Notes: generated from the sequence alone by a model not told the origin. A stretch of DNA of 64,000 nt from Burkholderiales bacterium 70-64 (GCA_001898645.1 MKUQ01000028.1:62001-126000), one strand, 5' to 3'; counted from the stretch's first letter, positions 25,871 through 38,495 are shown. Numbers and translations: made by a program.

Positions 25871-27227
25871 GAAGAGCGTTCGTTCGCTGCGCCGCAAAGC
25901 CGAGCGCGCGCTCGGCGGCGATGCGCCCGCTGCGCACGGCGCCCTCTAGAGTCGCCGGATAGTCGGGGTAGGCGTAGTCGCCGGCCAGCCATATCCCGGG
26001 CAGGTCGGCGGCGACCAGATCCGCATCCACCCGCGGGCGCTGCGGCGTGCAGCGCAGCGTGGCGCGCTTCTCCACCACCGTGCGCGCCCCGGAAGGCGCC
26101 GGCAGGCCCAGCTGCGCGCCGAGCTGGCGGACCACGCCCTCGGCGAGCGCCGCGGGCGTGGCGTCGCCCAGGCGTCCACCGGTGCTGATCACCGCCGCGG
26201 CGAGGCGATGCCCCTGCAGGCAGCCGCGATCGAACAGCCACTGTCCGTGCTCGCCCCGTTCGATCGATTCGCGCAGCATGATCCAGCGCGGCAGCCGCGG
26301 CACCTGCGCGGCGGGCCAGGCCAGGTAGACGGTGGCGATCGGGTCCTCCACGAACCGCGCCAGCGGCGTCGCGCGCGGCGTGAGAGGGGCGAGCAGCCTG
26401 GCGGCGTTGCGCGCGGGCACGGCCAGCACCAGCTGCGCCGCCTCGAGAGGGGCGTCGGCCCCGGTGTGCACGCGCCAGCCGCCGGGGCAAGCGGCGATCG
26501 CCCTCGCGGTGGTGCGCCACGACAGCGTTGCGCCGTGCGCCGCGAGCCAGGCCGCGGCCGGGTGCGCAATGAGCGCCGCCAGGGTGGCGCGCGGCAGCAC
26601 GAAGTCGGCGGCGCCGCGATCGGCGCCGAGCGTGTCGCGCAGCACCGCGGCGAAGGCGTTCGCGCAGGCCGCCTCCGCGGCGGTGTTCAGGGCGGCCACG
26701 CACAGCGGCGACCACAGGCGCTCGATGAGCGCGGGCGGCTGGCGCAGCCGGGCGAGCAGCGCGGCCACGGTCTCGCCCGGCAGCACCTGCCAGCCGGCGC
26801 GGCGCAGGCCGGCGAGCAGGCGCACGGCGGCGAGGCGCCCGCCCGGGCCCAGGCCGCGCGCGAGCGCCAGCGCGCCGGCCAGGTGCAGCGGCGCCGGCAG
26901 CGGCACGGCCGCCAGGCGCAGGCCCGCGGTATCGCGCAGCGCCAGCGGGAAGCGGTCGAAGGGCGCCGCGCCCGCGTGCAGGCGCTGCGCGAGCTGCAGC
27001 GATTCGCGGTAGGCGCCCACCAGCAGGTGCTGGCCGGCATCGAGCGTGAGCGGCCCGAAGCCGAGGTCCAGGCGCACTTCGCGCGCGCGCCCGCCCGGCA
27101 CCGCCGCCGATTCGACCAGGTGGACGCGGCGGCCGGCCTGCGTCAGATGCAGCGCCGCCGACAACCCGGCCCAGCCGGCACCGACGACGAGGACGTCGGC
27201 GCGCGCCGCATCGGGGCGTGTCGACAC
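25815..27227 (-). CDS. hpnE: Squalene-forming FAD-dependent desaturase HpnE
   Basis: Flavoprotein that reduces hydroxysqualene to squalene, the last step of the HpnCDE route. The 470-residue protein has a dinucleotide motif VLVVGAGWAGLSAALHLTQAGRRVHLVE, PGGRAREV, a phytoene-desaturase-like middle, and the C-terminal FAD motif GIWLAGDYAYPDYPATLEGAVRSG. The last 18 residues (HTVPRSFAEQGGAPKTVL) are encoded by the palindromic element and are not part of the family core, so the natural stop appears to have been displaced. It follows hpnD by 16 bases and is the last gene of hpnC-hpnD-hpnE. Confidence 0.9.
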   Translation of the reverse strand: MSTRPDAARADVLVVGAGWAGLSAALHLTQAGRRVHLVESAAVPGGRAREVRLDLGFGPLTLDAGQHLLVGAYRESLQLAQRLHAGAAPFDRFPLALRDTAGLRLAAVPLPAPLHLAGALALARGLGPGGRLAAVRLLAGLRRAGWQVLPGETVAALLARLRQPPALIERLWSPLCVAALNTAAEAACANAFAAVLRDTLGADRGAADFVLPRATLAALIAHPAAAWLAAHGATLSWRTTARAIAACPGGWRVHTGADAPLEAAQLVLAVPARNAARLLAPLTPRATPLARFVEDPIATVYLAWPAAQVPRLPRWIMLRESIERGEHGQWLFDRGCLQGHRLAAAVISTGGRLGDATPAALAEGVVRQLGAQLGLPAPSGARTVVEKRATLRCTPQRPRVDADLVAADLPGIWLAGDYAYPDYPATLEGAVRSGRIAAERALGFAAQRTNALHTVPRSFAEQGGAPKTVL

Positions 27228-27243
27228 GCTGCAGGAGTCCAGG

Positions 27244-28092
27244 CTAGACCGGCGGCGCCGCGCCGCGCATCCAGGTCCGCCAGGCCAGCCAGAGCTTGCG
27301 CAGCGGGGTGAGCGAGGTGCGGTGCGTCAGCACGCGAAAGCCGTCGCGCTCGATCTCGTCAAGCAGCCGCGCGTAGATCGCGGCCATGATCAGCCCGGGG
27401 CGCTGCGCGCGCCGCTCGGGCGCCTCGAGCAGCGCGAAGGCCTCGCGGTAGTGCGCGCGCGCGCGCTCGGCCTGGAAGCGCATCAGCGCGACGAAGCGCT
27501 CGCTCGGGCGCGCGCCGAGGATCTCGTGCACCGGCACCTCGAAACGGCGCAGCTCGTCGATCGGCAGGTACACGCGGCCGCGGCGCGCGTCCTCGCCGAC
27601 GTCGCGGATGATGTTGGTGAGCTGGAACGCCAGGCCGAGCCGCTCGGCGTATTCGAGGGTCGAGGGGCGCACGGCCCCGAAGATGCTGGCCGCCAGCGTG
27701 CCGACCACGCCGGCCACGCGGTGGCAGTACAGGCGCAGCCCCTCGAAATCGAGATAGCGGTCCTGCTCCAGGTCCATCTGCATGCCGTCGACGATCTCGG
27801 TCAGCGGATGGTGCCGGATCGCATAGGCTTCGAGATGAGGCGCGAGCGCGCGCGTCACCGGGTGCTGCGGCTGGCCGGCGAACATCCGGTCGATCTCGCT
27901 GCGCCACCACCCCAGCCTGGCCTGCGCCACCTCGGCGTGGCTGGCCTCGTCCACCGTGTCGTCGAGCTCGCGGCACAGCGCATACAGCGCGGTGATGGCG
28001 CGGCGGCGCTCCGGTGGCAGGAACAGGAAGCTGTAATAGAAGCTCGAGCCGCTGGCGGTGGCCTTGTCGCGGCAGTATTCGTCGGGCGTCAT
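27244..28092 (-). CDS. hpnD: Presqualene diphosphate synthase HpnD
   Basis: Trans-isoprenyl diphosphate synthase that condenses two farnesyl diphosphates to presqualene diphosphate. The 282-residue protein has the two aspartate-rich motifs, LCRELDDTVDEA (residues about 38-49) and LTNIIRDVGEDARRGRVYLP. SFYYSFLFLPPERRRAI is also typical of HpnD. It overlaps the hpnC stop by four bases. With HpnC and HpnE it forms squalene from FPP, usually for hopanoids; a squalene-hopene cyclase is not in this window. Confidence 0.9.
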   Translation of the reverse strand: MTPDEYCRDKATASGSSFYYSFLFLPPERRRAITALYALCRELDDTVDEASHAEVAQARLGWWRSEIDRMFAGQPQHPVTRALAPHLEAYAIRHHPLTEIVDGMQMDLEQDRYLDFEGLRLYCHRVAGVVGTLAASIFGAVRPSTLEYAERLGLAFQLTNIIRDVGEDARRGRVYLPIDELRRFEVPVHEILGARPSERFVALMRFQAERARAHYREAFALLEAPERRAQRPGLIMAAIYARLLDEIERDGFRVLTHRTSLTPLRKLWLAWRTWMRGAAPPV

Positions 28093-28922
28093 GCCGGGGT
28101 CCGCCACCACAGGCGCATCAGCGCCGGCGCGTCGCGCCAGCCCAGCGACGGCCGCGCTGCCACCGGATCGCTGCCGGCGGCCGCCAGCCGCTCGGCGATG
28201 CGCAGCCCGCCGGCCACGATCGCACGCAGCTCGAGCGACAGCCGCCAGGGCAGCTGGCCGACCAGTTGCGCTCCGGCCTGCAGCATGGCGCGTGCGCGCG
28301 CCGTCTGAGTGTCGAGGAACCACGCCAGCTGCGGATCGACCAGGCGGCCGGCCTCGACCGCGCGCGCGACGTCCCGCTCGCCCAGGCCGGCGGCGCGCAG
28401 CTCGTCGAGCGGCAGGTAGAGCCGGCCGCGCCGCCAGTCGACGGCCAGGTCCTGCAGGAAGTTGAGCACCTGCAGCGCGGTGCAGATCGCGTCCGAGCGC
28501 TCGCGCGTGGCCGCGTTCCAGGCGCCGAAGAGGCGCAGCACCAGCTCGCCGACCGGGTTGGCCGAGCGCCGGCAGTAGTCGAGCACGCTGTTCCAGCTCG
28601 CGTGGCGCACCGTGCCGCAGTCCTGCGCGAACGCCGAGAGCAGGGCGCGCAGCGGCGCCACGGGCAGCGCGTGGGCGGCGAGGTGCGGGCGCAGCTGGGC
28701 CACGATCGGCGGATCGAGCCCTTCGCCGCGCAGCGCCCGGTCGAGCGCTTCCAGCGCGGCCAGGCGCTCGGCGGAGGCGGCCTCGCCCTCGTCGGCGAGA
28801 TCGTCGGCGTAGCGCGCGAAGCGATAGATCGCGACCAGGGCCGGGCGCAGGCGCGCCGGGATGAGGAGCGAGCCGACCGGGAAATTCTCGTAGTGATCGA
28901 CCGAGGTGACCAGGCTCTGCAT
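28089..28922 (-). CDS. hpnC: Hydroxysqualene synthase HpnC
   Basis: Squalene/phytoene synthase family protein of 277 residues that converts presqualene diphosphate to hydroxysqualene. It opens with VDHYENFPVGSLLIPARLRPAL and has the aspartate motif FARYADDLADEGEA and the second motif LNFLQDLAVDWRRGRLYLP, both diagnostic of HpnC. The ATG at 28922 fits the conserved N-terminus; the longer open frame runs antisense into tRNA-Leu and tig and was rejected. It is the promoter-proximal gene of the hpnCDE operon and diverges from tRNA-Leu. Confidence 0.9.
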   Translation of the reverse strand: MQSLVTSVDHYENFPVGSLLIPARLRPALVAIYRFARYADDLADEGEAASAERLAALEALDRALRGEGLDPPIVAQLRPHLAAHALPVAPLRALLSAFAQDCGTVRHASWNSVLDYCRRSANPVGELVLRLFGAWNAATRERSDAICTALQVLNFLQDLAVDWRRGRLYLPLDELRAAGLGERDVARAVEAGRLVDPQLAWFLDTQTARARAMLQAGAQLVGQLPWRLSLELRAIVAGGLRIAERLAAAGSDPVAARPSLGWRDAPALMRLWWRTPA

Positions 28923-29073
28923 GGCCGCGATTGTAGCCGCCGGCGCGCGGCGCTCCGCCGGTGCGCAAAGGCGAAGACAGGATCGCTGCGTGCTGCGCGA
29001 CGAACCGGCACGCCGGGCGGGCGAGGCGCCCCGGCCGGGCGGGCGCACCGCTTCGTTTAGAATGGCGCGTTTC

Positions 29074-29158
29074 GCGGCCGTGGCGGAATGGGTAGACGCA
29101 CCAGGTTTAGGTCCTGGCGCTGCAAGGCGTGAAGGTTCGAGTCCTTTCGGCCGCACCA
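29074..29158 (+). tRNA. tRNA-Leu (UAG anticodon)
   Basis: 85-base class II tRNA with encoded CCA. Acceptor arm GCGGCCG pairs with CGGCCGC. The anticodon loop is TTTAGGT with anticodon TAG at 29108-29110. A long variable arm (CGCTGCAAGGCG region) and T-arm GGTTCGAGTCC are present. A TAGAAT -10 box at 29058-29063 precedes it. It is adjacent to tig, as in many Burkholderiales. Confidence 0.96.
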
Positions 29159-29229
29159 CGCCCGGCGACGGCCCGCTCCGACCGCCGCGGCTTCGATACA
29201 CGAGACCCCTGGATCCTGGACCAACCGAG

Positions 29230-30534
29230 ATGGCAACCCAACTGGAAACGACCGGCACGCTCGAGCGCAAGCTGGCCATGGCCGTACCCGTGGCCGAGAT
29301 CGACCGCCAGGTCGGCGAGCGCCTGCGCAACCTCTCGCGCAACATGAAGATGCCCGGCTTTCGCCCCGGCAAGGTGCCGATGAAGATGGTCGAGCAGTCC
29401 TACGGCCGGCAGGTGCACGCCGAGGTGCTCGGCGACGCGGTGTCCAGGGCGTTCAGCGAGGCGGTCAGCGAGCACAAGCTGCGCGTGGCCGGCCAGCCCA
29501 GGATCGAGGCGCGCGAGGGCACGCCCGAAGGCGAGCTCGGCTTCACCGCCACCTTCGAGGTGTATCCCGAGATCCAGCTCGCCGATCCCGGCACGCTCGC
29601 GATCGAGCGCCTGTCGTGCCCGGTCGGCGAGGCCGAGGTCGACAAGACCATCGAGATCCTGCGCAGGCAGCGCGTCACCTGGAGCGAGGCGGCGCGGGCG
29701 GCGCAGGACGGCGATCGCGTCACCATCGATTTCGTGGGCAAGCTGGATGACGTCGCGTTCGACGGCGGCACGGCGAGCGACTTCCCGTTCGTGCTCGGCG
29801 AGGGCCGCATGCTGCCCGACTTCGAGGCCGGCGTGCGCGGCGCCGCCGTGGGCGAGTCGAAGTCGTTCCCGGTGGCGTTCCCGGCGGAATACGGCTCGGC
29901 CGAGCTCGCCGGCAAGACCGCCCGCTTCGAGGTCACCGTGAAGAAGGTCGAGGCGCCGCAGCTGCCCGTGCTCGACGAGGCCTTCGCGCGCCAGCTCGGC
30001 GTGGCCGACGGCGATCTCGCGAGAATGCGCGCCGACGTGCGCAGCAACCTCGAGCGCGAGGTGAGCCAGCGCCTGCGCGCGCGCACCAAGAACGGAGTCA
30101 TGGACGCGCTGCTGGGCCTGGCGTCCTTCGAGCTGCCCCGGGCGCTGGTCGACGGCGAGAGCCAGGCGCTGCTCGAGCGCGCCCGCCAGGACCTGCAGCA
30201 GCGCGGCATCGATCCGAAGAACATGCCGGAGATCCCGCCCGACGCGTTTCGCGAGCAGGCCGAGCGGCGCGTGCGCCTCGGCCTGATCGTGGCCGAGATC
30301 GTGCGCGCGCACGGCCTGCAGGCCAAGCCCGACCAGATCCGCCGCCAGATCGAGGAGTTCGCCCAGGCTTACGAGAACCCCGCCGAAGTGGTGCGCTACT
30401 ACTTCAGCGACCGCAACCGCCTGGCCGAGGTCGAGGCGCTGGTGGTCGAGCAGAACGTGGTCGACTGGGCGCTGGGCAGCGCCAAGGCCACCGATCGCGC
30501 GCTCGGCTTCGACGAACTGATGGCAGCGGGCTGA
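29230..30534 (+). CDS. tig: Trigger factor
   Basis: Ribosome-associated chaperone and peptidyl-prolyl isomerase that receives nascent chains. The 434-residue protein has the ribosome-binding domain with the signature GFRPGKVP (in [16 protein letters not shown], about residues 39-54). The FKBP domain ([22 protein letters not shown]) is at about 160-245, and a helical chaperone C-terminus follows. The ATG at 29230 is preceded by ACCGAG and gives [15 protein letters not shown], the correct family N-terminus. Longer frames cross the tRNA. clpP and clpX follow in the standard tig-clpP-clpX-lon order. Confidence 0.96.
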   Translation: MATQLETTGTLERKLAMAVPVAEIDRQVGERLRNLSRNMKMPGFRPGKVPMKMVEQSYGRQVHAEVLGDAVSRAFSEAVSEHKLRVAGQPRIEAREGTPEGELGFTATFEVYPEIQLADPGTLAIERLSCPVGEAEVDKTIEILRRQRVTWSEAARAAQDGDRVTIDFVGKLDDVAFDGGTASDFPFVLGEGRMLPDFEAGVRGAAVGESKSFPVAFPAEYGSAELAGKTARFEVTVKKVEAPQLPVLDEAFARQLGVADGDLARMRADVRSNLEREVSQRLRARTKNGVMDALLGLASFELPRALVDGESQALLERARQDLQQRGIDPKNMPEIPPDAFREQAERRVRLGLIVAEIVRAHGLQAKPDQIRRQIEEFAQAYENPAEVVRYYFSDRNRLAEVEALVVEQNVVDWALGSAKATDRALGFDELMAAG

Positions 30535-30602
30535 ACACCGGCCGCGGCCGGGCGAGCCGAACGGCTCGAATCCCGGCTGACCGCAATTCCTGGGAGCACT
30601 CC

Positions 30603-31268
30603 ATGACCTTCAACAGCATCGTCGAGGATCTGGTCAACGCCCATCTGGCGCGCGAGCGCCAGGCGCCGCAGGGCCTGGGGCTGGTGCCGATCGTCGTCGA
30701 ACAGAGCGGCCGCGGCGAGCGTGCCTACGACATCTACTCGCGCCTGCTGCGCGAGCACGTCATCTTCCTGGTCGGCCCGGTGATGGATCAATCGGCCAAC
30801 CTGATCGTGGCACAGATGCTGTTCCTCGAATCGGAGAATCCCGACAAGGACATCTCCTTCTACATCAATTCGCCGGGCGGCTCGGTGTCGGCGGGGCTGT
30901 CGGTGTACGACACCATGCAGTTCATCAAGCCCGACGTGAGCACGCTGTGCCTGGGCATCGCCGCCAGCATGGGCGCATTCCTGCTGGCCGCGGGCGCCAA
31001 GGGCAAGCGCTTCGCGCTGCCCAACGCGCGCATCATGATCCACCAGCCCTCGGGCGGCGCGCAGGGCCAGGCCTCCGACATCGAGATCCACGCCAAGGAG
31101 ATCCTCTACACACGCGAGCGACTGAACCGCATCCTCGCGGAGAAGACCGGTCAGCCGATCGAGCGCATCGCCGCCGACACCGACCGCGACAACTTCATGT
31201 CGGCGGAAGATGCGGTAAGCTACGGACTGATTGACAAGGTGATGTCGTCGCGAGGCGAAGGTGGCTGA
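30603..31268 (+). CDS. clpP: ATP-dependent Clp protease proteolytic subunit ClpP
   Basis: Serine protease that forms the tetradecameric chamber of ClpXP/ClpAP. In 221 residues the catalytic Ser is in [14 protein letters not shown], the His in [10 protein letters not shown], and the Asp in [13 protein letters not shown]. The N-terminal [16 protein letters not shown] region gives a short propeptide before PIVVEQ. GGGAGCACTCC precedes the ATG. It is 66 bases upstream of clpX, with which it should be cotranscribed. Confidence 0.97.
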   Translation: MTFNSIVEDLVNAHLARERQAPQGLGLVPIVVEQSGRGERAYDIYSRLLREHVIFLVGPVMDQSANLIVAQMLFLESENPDKDISFYINSPGGSVSAGLSVYDTMQFIKPDVSTLCLGIAASMGAFLLAAGAKGKRFALPNARIMIHQPSGGAQGQASDIEIHAKEILYTRERLNRILAEKTGQPIERIAADTDRDNFMSAEDAVSYGLIDKVMSSRGEGG

Positions 31269-31334
31269 TCCGGGTCATCGATCCAGGCGCGGCCCGATGT
31301 GTCGTGTCCGGTCACGCGGCAGGTCGGAGCGAAC

Positions 31335-32598
<1,264 letters not shown>

Positions 32599-32600
<2 letters not shown>

Positions 32601-32754
32601 GGCCTGTTCACCCTACGATCGACCCCGCGCCGTGGCCTGCCGAGCCGTCAAACGAGGCGCCGGCGACGCGCGTGGCGGTGCCACGCAAGGAGCCGGCAAC
32701 GAAGTGTGGCGGCTCGGCAGGCCACGGCGTGGGGACGTAGGGTGAACAGGCCCT
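32599..32754. repeat. 156-base nested palindrome after clpX
   Basis: The outer 19-base arms (32599-32617 and 32736-32754) are exact inverted copies containing AGGGCCTGTTCACCCT. A second exact 20-base pair lies within (32628-32647 with 32710-32729), and an inner stem GCGTGGC/GCCACGC (32670-32676, 32680-32686) closes on a GGT loop. The arm sequence recurs at 10898-10913. This looks like a small non-coding palindromic mobile element (MITE/REP-like); as RNA it could terminate clpX transcription. Confidence 0.75.
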
Positions 32755-33044
32755 GGCACGGTTTTCGACGAAGTTCGCTGCTGATCGGCGCCGATCGCAT
32801 CGGAAGGCCGGCCAGGGCGCGCCAACAGCCCGATCGTTCCGGCGCCGGGGTCTGCCGATCCTGACGGCACCGGCAACGGCCCCGCATGCGCCGGTGTTGC
32901 ATCCTCGCCTGTCGGCGCCGCATTGCGCGGGGTTTCGCGCATGCCCGAGCGCCGATTCGGCGTATGCTCGAACACACGTTGAAAGCTTGAAAATTCCCGC
33001 CGGCAGCGCCACATCGGCCGGGAAGTCCAACCGGAGAACTCCGC
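32755..33044 (+). other. lon upstream region
   Basis: Non-coding stretch between the palindromic element and lon. No gene-like frame with support was found. It contains the heat-shock-type promoter described separately and a GGAGAACTCCGC ribosome-binding site just before the lon ATG. The first 200 bases hold nothing else that I recognise. Confidence 0.5.
32986..33014 (+). promoter_or_regulatory. Candidate sigma-32 (heat-shock) promoter of lon
   Basis: CTTGAAA (32986-32992) matches the RpoH -35 box exactly, and CCACAT (33009-33014) matches the -10 CCCCAT in five of six bases, with 16 bases between them. Transcription would begin near 33020, about 25 bases before the lon start. Heat-shock control of lon is well known in proteobacteria. 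Confidence 0.55.
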
Positions 33045-35462
<2,418 letters not shown>

Positions 35463-35535
35463 GCGCGGCCGACAGCGGGTGCCATCGCGTGCGACGCGAA
35501 ACGGGTGCAAGAGCGAGTGCGCAGCGTGCCTCGGC

Positions 35536-35564
35536 TTGACACTGGAGAGTGCCGGCGATTTAAT
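35536..35564 (+). promoter_or_regulatory. Sigma-70 promoter of hupB
   Basis: TTGACA (35536-35541) is a perfect -35 box; TTTAAT (35559-35564) lies 17 bases downstream. Transcription would start near 35571, leaving a leader of about 120 bases before the GTG of hupB. It lies in a 227-base gap after lon, which otherwise holds no recognised gene. Confidence 0.75.
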
Positions 35565-35689
35565 ACGGCTCCGTTTCCAGTGCGGCTCCGCCTCGTCCGA
35601 CCCGTATTCGCACGCGGAGAAAAGACTTCGACACGCGCATCATCCGATGCGTTCGTTCAACTAAGAATCCGGATGTGAGGGGGTTTTCC

Positions 35690-35962
35690 GTGAACAAGAC
35701 CGAACTGATCGACCACATCGCGAAACAGGCCGACATCTCCAAGGCTGCGGCAGGTCGCGCGCTCGATGCGCTGGTCGGCGCGGTCAGGACGACCCTGCGC
35801 AAGGGCGGCACCGTGACGCTGGTCGGCTTCGGTACGTTTGCCGTCGGCAAGCGCGCCGCGCGCAGCGGGCGCAATCCGCGCACCGGCGCCACGATCCGCA
35901 TCAAGGCCGCCAAGGTGCCGAAGTTCCGGCCGGGCAAGGCCCTGAAAGACGCGATCAACTGA
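35690..35962 (+). CDS. hupB: DNA-binding protein HU-beta
   Basis: Nucleoid protein of 90 residues, the usual HU length. [18 protein letters not shown] at the N-terminus, [21 protein letters not shown] (the DNA-gripping beta arms with RNPRTG) and a [16 protein letters not shown] tail are all canonical. The start is GTG at 35690; AGGGGG lies eight bases upstream. An in-frame ATG at 35675 would add five residues and was not preferred because HU proteins begin at MNK. The lon-hupB order is conserved. Confidence 0.96.
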   Translation: MNKTELIDHIAKQADISKAAAGRALDALVGAVRTTLRKGGTVTLVGFGTFAVGKRAARSGRNPRTGATIRIKAAKVPKFRPGKALKDAIN

Positions 35963-35977
35963 ACCGCGCGAGCGCGT

Positions 35978-35996
35978 GCCGTCGCCGCGCGACGGC
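35978..35996 (+). terminator. hupB terminator hairpin
   Basis: GCCGTCG (35978-35984) pairs exactly with CGACGGC (35990-35996) around CCGCG, 15 bases after the hupB stop, and is followed by TTGATCGATTT. It directly abuts the -35 box of the tRNA promoter. Confidence 0.6.
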
Positions 35997-36026
35997 TTGA
36001 TCGATTTCCCGCTGCACCTATATAAT
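35997..36026 (+). promoter_or_regulatory. Promoter of the tRNA-Val/tRNA-Asp unit
   Basis: TTGATC (35997-36002) and a perfect TATAAT (36021-36026) are 18 bases apart. The start would be near 36033, 44 bases before tRNA-Val. The GC-rich stretch just after the -10 box is typical of stringently controlled stable-RNA promoters. Confidence 0.75.
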
Positions 36027-36076
36027 CGCTTGCTTCGCAGCGCGCCGAACGGAGCGATCCGGGCGATGCAACCCCG

Positions 36077-36152
36077 GGGTGCTTAGCTCAGCTGGTAGAG
36101 CGGCGCCCTTACAAGGCGTAGGTCGGGAGTTCGAACCTCTCAGCACCCACCA
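36077..36152 (+). tRNA. tRNA-Val (UAC anticodon)
   Basis: 76 bases with encoded CCA. Acceptor GGGTGCT pairs with AGCACCC. D-arm AGCTCAGCTGGTAGAGC, anticodon TAC at 36110-36112 in the loop between GCGCC and GGCGT, and T-arm GGGAGTTCGAACCTCTC are all standard. Cotranscribed with tRNA-Asp 40 bases downstream. Confidence 0.97.
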
Positions 36153-36192
36153 GCAGCACGGGTTGCGCGGCGCGGCGAAGAGCGCAGTAGAA

Positions 36193-36269
36193 GGAGTGGT
36201 AGTTCAGTTGGTTAGAATACCGGCCTGTCACGCCGGGGGTCGCGGGTTCGAGTCCCGTCCACTCCGCCA
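36193..36269 (+). tRNA. tRNA-Asp (GUC anticodon)
   Basis: 77 bases with encoded GCCA end. Acceptor GGAGTGG pairs with CCACTCC. D-arm AGTTCAGTTGGTTAGAAT, anticodon GTC at 36227-36229, and T-arm CGCGGGTTCGAGTCCCG are standard. It marks the left edge of the catabolic block. No duplicate of its 3' end was noticed near the other edge. Confidence 0.97.
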
Positions 36270-36315
36270 ACTCATCCCGTAGCGCCGCGCAAGGTCCCGA
36301 GGAATCTCACAGACC

Positions 36316-37221
36316 TCAGGCCACGGCCTGTCTTTCCTCGTGCCGCTCGCTGCGAGCCAGGGCCCTGCCGAAGTCGCGACGCCGCCGCGTCACCACCGTC
36401 TCGAGCAGCCTGCGTCGCTCGCCCGATGCGTGCAGGCCCATGTAGAAGGCCTTCACGTCGTCGTTCTCGCGCAGATCCTGCGCCGATCCTCCGATCGCCA
36501 CGCGACCGTTCTCCAGGACGCAGGCGTCGTCGGCGACCTGCAGCGCGACGCGTGCGTTCTGCTCCACCAGCACGATGCCCATGCCGCGCTTGCGCAGCAT
36601 GTCCAGCAGCTCGAATACCTGGTCGACCGTCTTCGGGGCCAGGCCGAGGGAGGGCTCGTCGATGAGCAGCAGCCGGGGCCGCGCCATCATTGCGCGGCCG
36701 ATCACCAGCAGCTGCTGCTCGCCGCCCGAGAGCAGGCCGGCGGTCCGGCGATACAGGCGTCCGAGGATGGGGACCGTGTCGCAGACTTCCTCCAGGCGCC
36801 GCTTCAGCTCGCCGCGGCTCGGGGCCGCATGCCCGCCGATGACGAGATTCTGCTCGACCGACAGGTGGCGCAGGACCCTGCGTCCTTCCATGACGTGCAC
36901 GATGCCGCGCGCCACCAGGTCGAGGGGCGAACGGCCGTGGACCGGCTGTCCGTCCCACCACACGCCGCCGTGCAGGACGCGGCCGTTCTCCGACGCGAGC
37001 ATGCCGGAGACGGCCTTCAGCAGCGTGCTCTTTCCGGCGCCGTTGGCTCCCAGCACGGCGGTGCAGCGCCCGCTCGATGCCCGCAGCGATACGCCCCTGA
37101 GCGCCAGGATCACGCCCGCATAGACCACCTCCAGGTCGCGGATCTCGAGCGCGGCGCCCGCTGCGTCGAGGGCCGGGCCCGCTGCGCCGGGGGCCGGCGC
37201 AGCGGCGGCGGGACCTACCAC
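36316..37221 (-). CDS. livF: Branched-chain amino acid-type ABC transporter ATPase LivF
   Basis: Cytoplasmic ATPase of a Liv-type importer. The protein of about 301 residues has Walker A GANGAGKSTLLKA, the Q-loop region, signature LLSGGEQQLLVIGRA and Walker B RLLLIDEPSLGLAP, followed by the H-loop region in LVEQNARVALQ. A GTG at 37221, overlapping the livK stop by seven bases, is the only plausible start. The residues from there to the domain (AAAPAPGAAGPALDAAGAA) are low-complexity. The C-terminus is about 30 residues longer than usual and Arg-rich. Last gene of an eight-gene minus-strand operon. Confidence 0.88.
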   Translation of the reverse strand: MVGPAAAAPAPGAAGPALDAAGAALEIRDLEVVYAGVILALRGVSLRASSGRCTAVLGANGAGKSTLLKAVSGMLASENGRVLHGGVWWDGQPVHGRSPLDLVARGIVHVMEGRRVLRHLSVEQNLVIGGHAAPSRGELKRRLEEVCDTVPILGRLYRRTAGLLSGGEQQLLVIGRAMMARPRLLLIDEPSLGLAPKTVDQVFELLDMLRKRGMGIVLVEQNARVALQVADDACVLENGRVAIGGSAQDLRENDDVKAFYMGLHASGERRRLLETVVTRRRRDFGRALARSERHEERQAVA

Positions 37222-38495
37222 TTCTCCACCGTGGGGATGGGTGCGCCCTGCACGGCATAGACGATCTTGCCGCCGCTCACGGTGGCGACATTGACGCGGG
37301 TGCCGACCAGAGGAAAGGAGATGTTGTTCGACAGCGTGAACCCCGGCAGCACGCCGTTGAACAGGCTGGCGTCGAACTTGCCGTTGGCCAGCACGCTCTG
37401 CAACGCTGCGCCGTTGAGGTTCTTCGCGCCGACCTTGGCGATGGCCGCTTCCGTGACCCGCACCACGAACAGCGCGTTGGCCATGCCCATGATGGTGGTG
37501 GAGACCCAGGGCTGCTTGAGCCCGTACTTCTGGGTCAACATGCCGTAGAACTGCTTGGCCTCCGAGTCGTCGTCGGTGGCCAGCGCCACGCTGCCCGATT
37601 CGAAGTCTCCTTCCAGAGCTTCCATCGACCCCAGCGATTTGCCCAGCGCCGCCAGGCTCACGTGCGAAGGAATCAGGATGGGCACCTTCTTGCCCAGCGC
37701 CTGGATGGCACGCTTGGTGGCCACGGCCTGCGGTCCGTTGCCGTAGACGACGATGAAGTCTGCACCGGCGTTGATCACCCGGCGCACCTGCAGAGTGAGG
37801 TCTGCCGGCTGCATGTCGGTGGTGATCACCTCGATGAGCTCGCCCTTCCTGCTGGTCTTGAGGTAGGACTGCACGCCCCTGACCGTATCCATGAAGGCGG
37901 GCGACTCCGCCGTCACCATGGCGAACTTGACCGGCCGGGCGCCCTTGAGCCGCTCCGCCTGGAACCAGTCGATGAAGCCGGCCACCTCGTGCGCGTTGGT
38001 CGGACGCGGGTTGTAGACCCACGAACCCTCCTTCCAGGTGAAGCCGTAGGCGGGCAGCCCCAGCATCGCCGGGATCCTGTCGTCGGGCAGGCGCGCCTGC
38101 AGGGCGGTGCTGTCGGGTCCTCCCATGGACATGACGGCGATCGGGGACAGCTCCGATTTGATGCCTGGCCAGAGGCTGGCCGCCTGACTGGCGTCGTAGC
38201 GCATGTCGTAGGCCTTGTAGGCCAGGCGCACGCCTTCCTTGGCCCCGACCTCCTGGTTCCACCACTCGATCACGGCCTTGCGACCGCCGTCGAAGGACGG
38301 CATCGATACGGCGAAGGGTCCGGTGTAGTCGACATAGCCCGCGATGTTGTAGACCGTCTGCGCCTGCGCCTGCGCCGACGGCGCGGCGGCTCCGGCGCAG
38401 GCCAGTGCCAGGGCCGCGGCGCAGTGCGCGGCGAAGCGGCGGGTGGCGCCCATGGCAGCGGCCTGCGCGCGAAAGTGGTGTCGCTCGTCTCTCAT
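37215..38495 (-). CDS. Periplasmic substrate-binding protein LivK-like
   Basis: Type I periplasmic binding protein of 426 residues. A signal peptide of about 45 residues (FAAHCAAALALACAGAAAPSAQAQAQ) is followed by YNIAGYVDYTGPFAVSMPSFDGGRKAVIEWWN, the ligand-binding fold of the Peripla_BP_6 family, and a second lobe with IVVYGNGPQAVATKRAI. Liv-type binding proteins associated with acyl-CoA genes often bind aromatic or carboxylic acids rather than amino acids. AAGGAGACAGCC precedes the ATG. The ligand cannot be predicted. It lies between livM and livF. Confidence 0.85.
   Translation of the reverse strand: MRDERHHFRAQAAAMGATRRFAAHCAAALALACAGAAAPSAQAQAQTVYNIAGYVDYTGPFAVSMPSFDGGRKAVIEWWNQEVGAKEGVRLAYKAYDMRYDASQAASLWPGIKSELSPIAVMSMGGPDSTALQARLPDDRIPAMLGLPAYGFTWKEGSWVYNPRPTNAHEVAGFIDWFQAERLKGARPVKFAMVTAESPAFMDTVRGVQSYLKTSRKGELIEVITTDMQPADLTLQVRRVINAGADFIVVYGNGPQAVATKRAIQALGKKVPILIPSHVSLAALGKSLGSMEALEGDFESGSVALATDDDSEAKQFYGMLTQKYGLKQPWVSTTIMGMANALFVVRVTEAAIAKVGAKNLNGAALQSVLANGKFDASLFNGVLPGFTLSNNISFPLVGTRVNVATVSGGKIVYAVQGAPIPTVEKW

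Noticed and set aside
28906-29230. Open frame joining antisense hpnC, tRNA-Leu and tig
   Set aside because: It crosses the tRNA gene. The conserved trigger factor start is at 29230.
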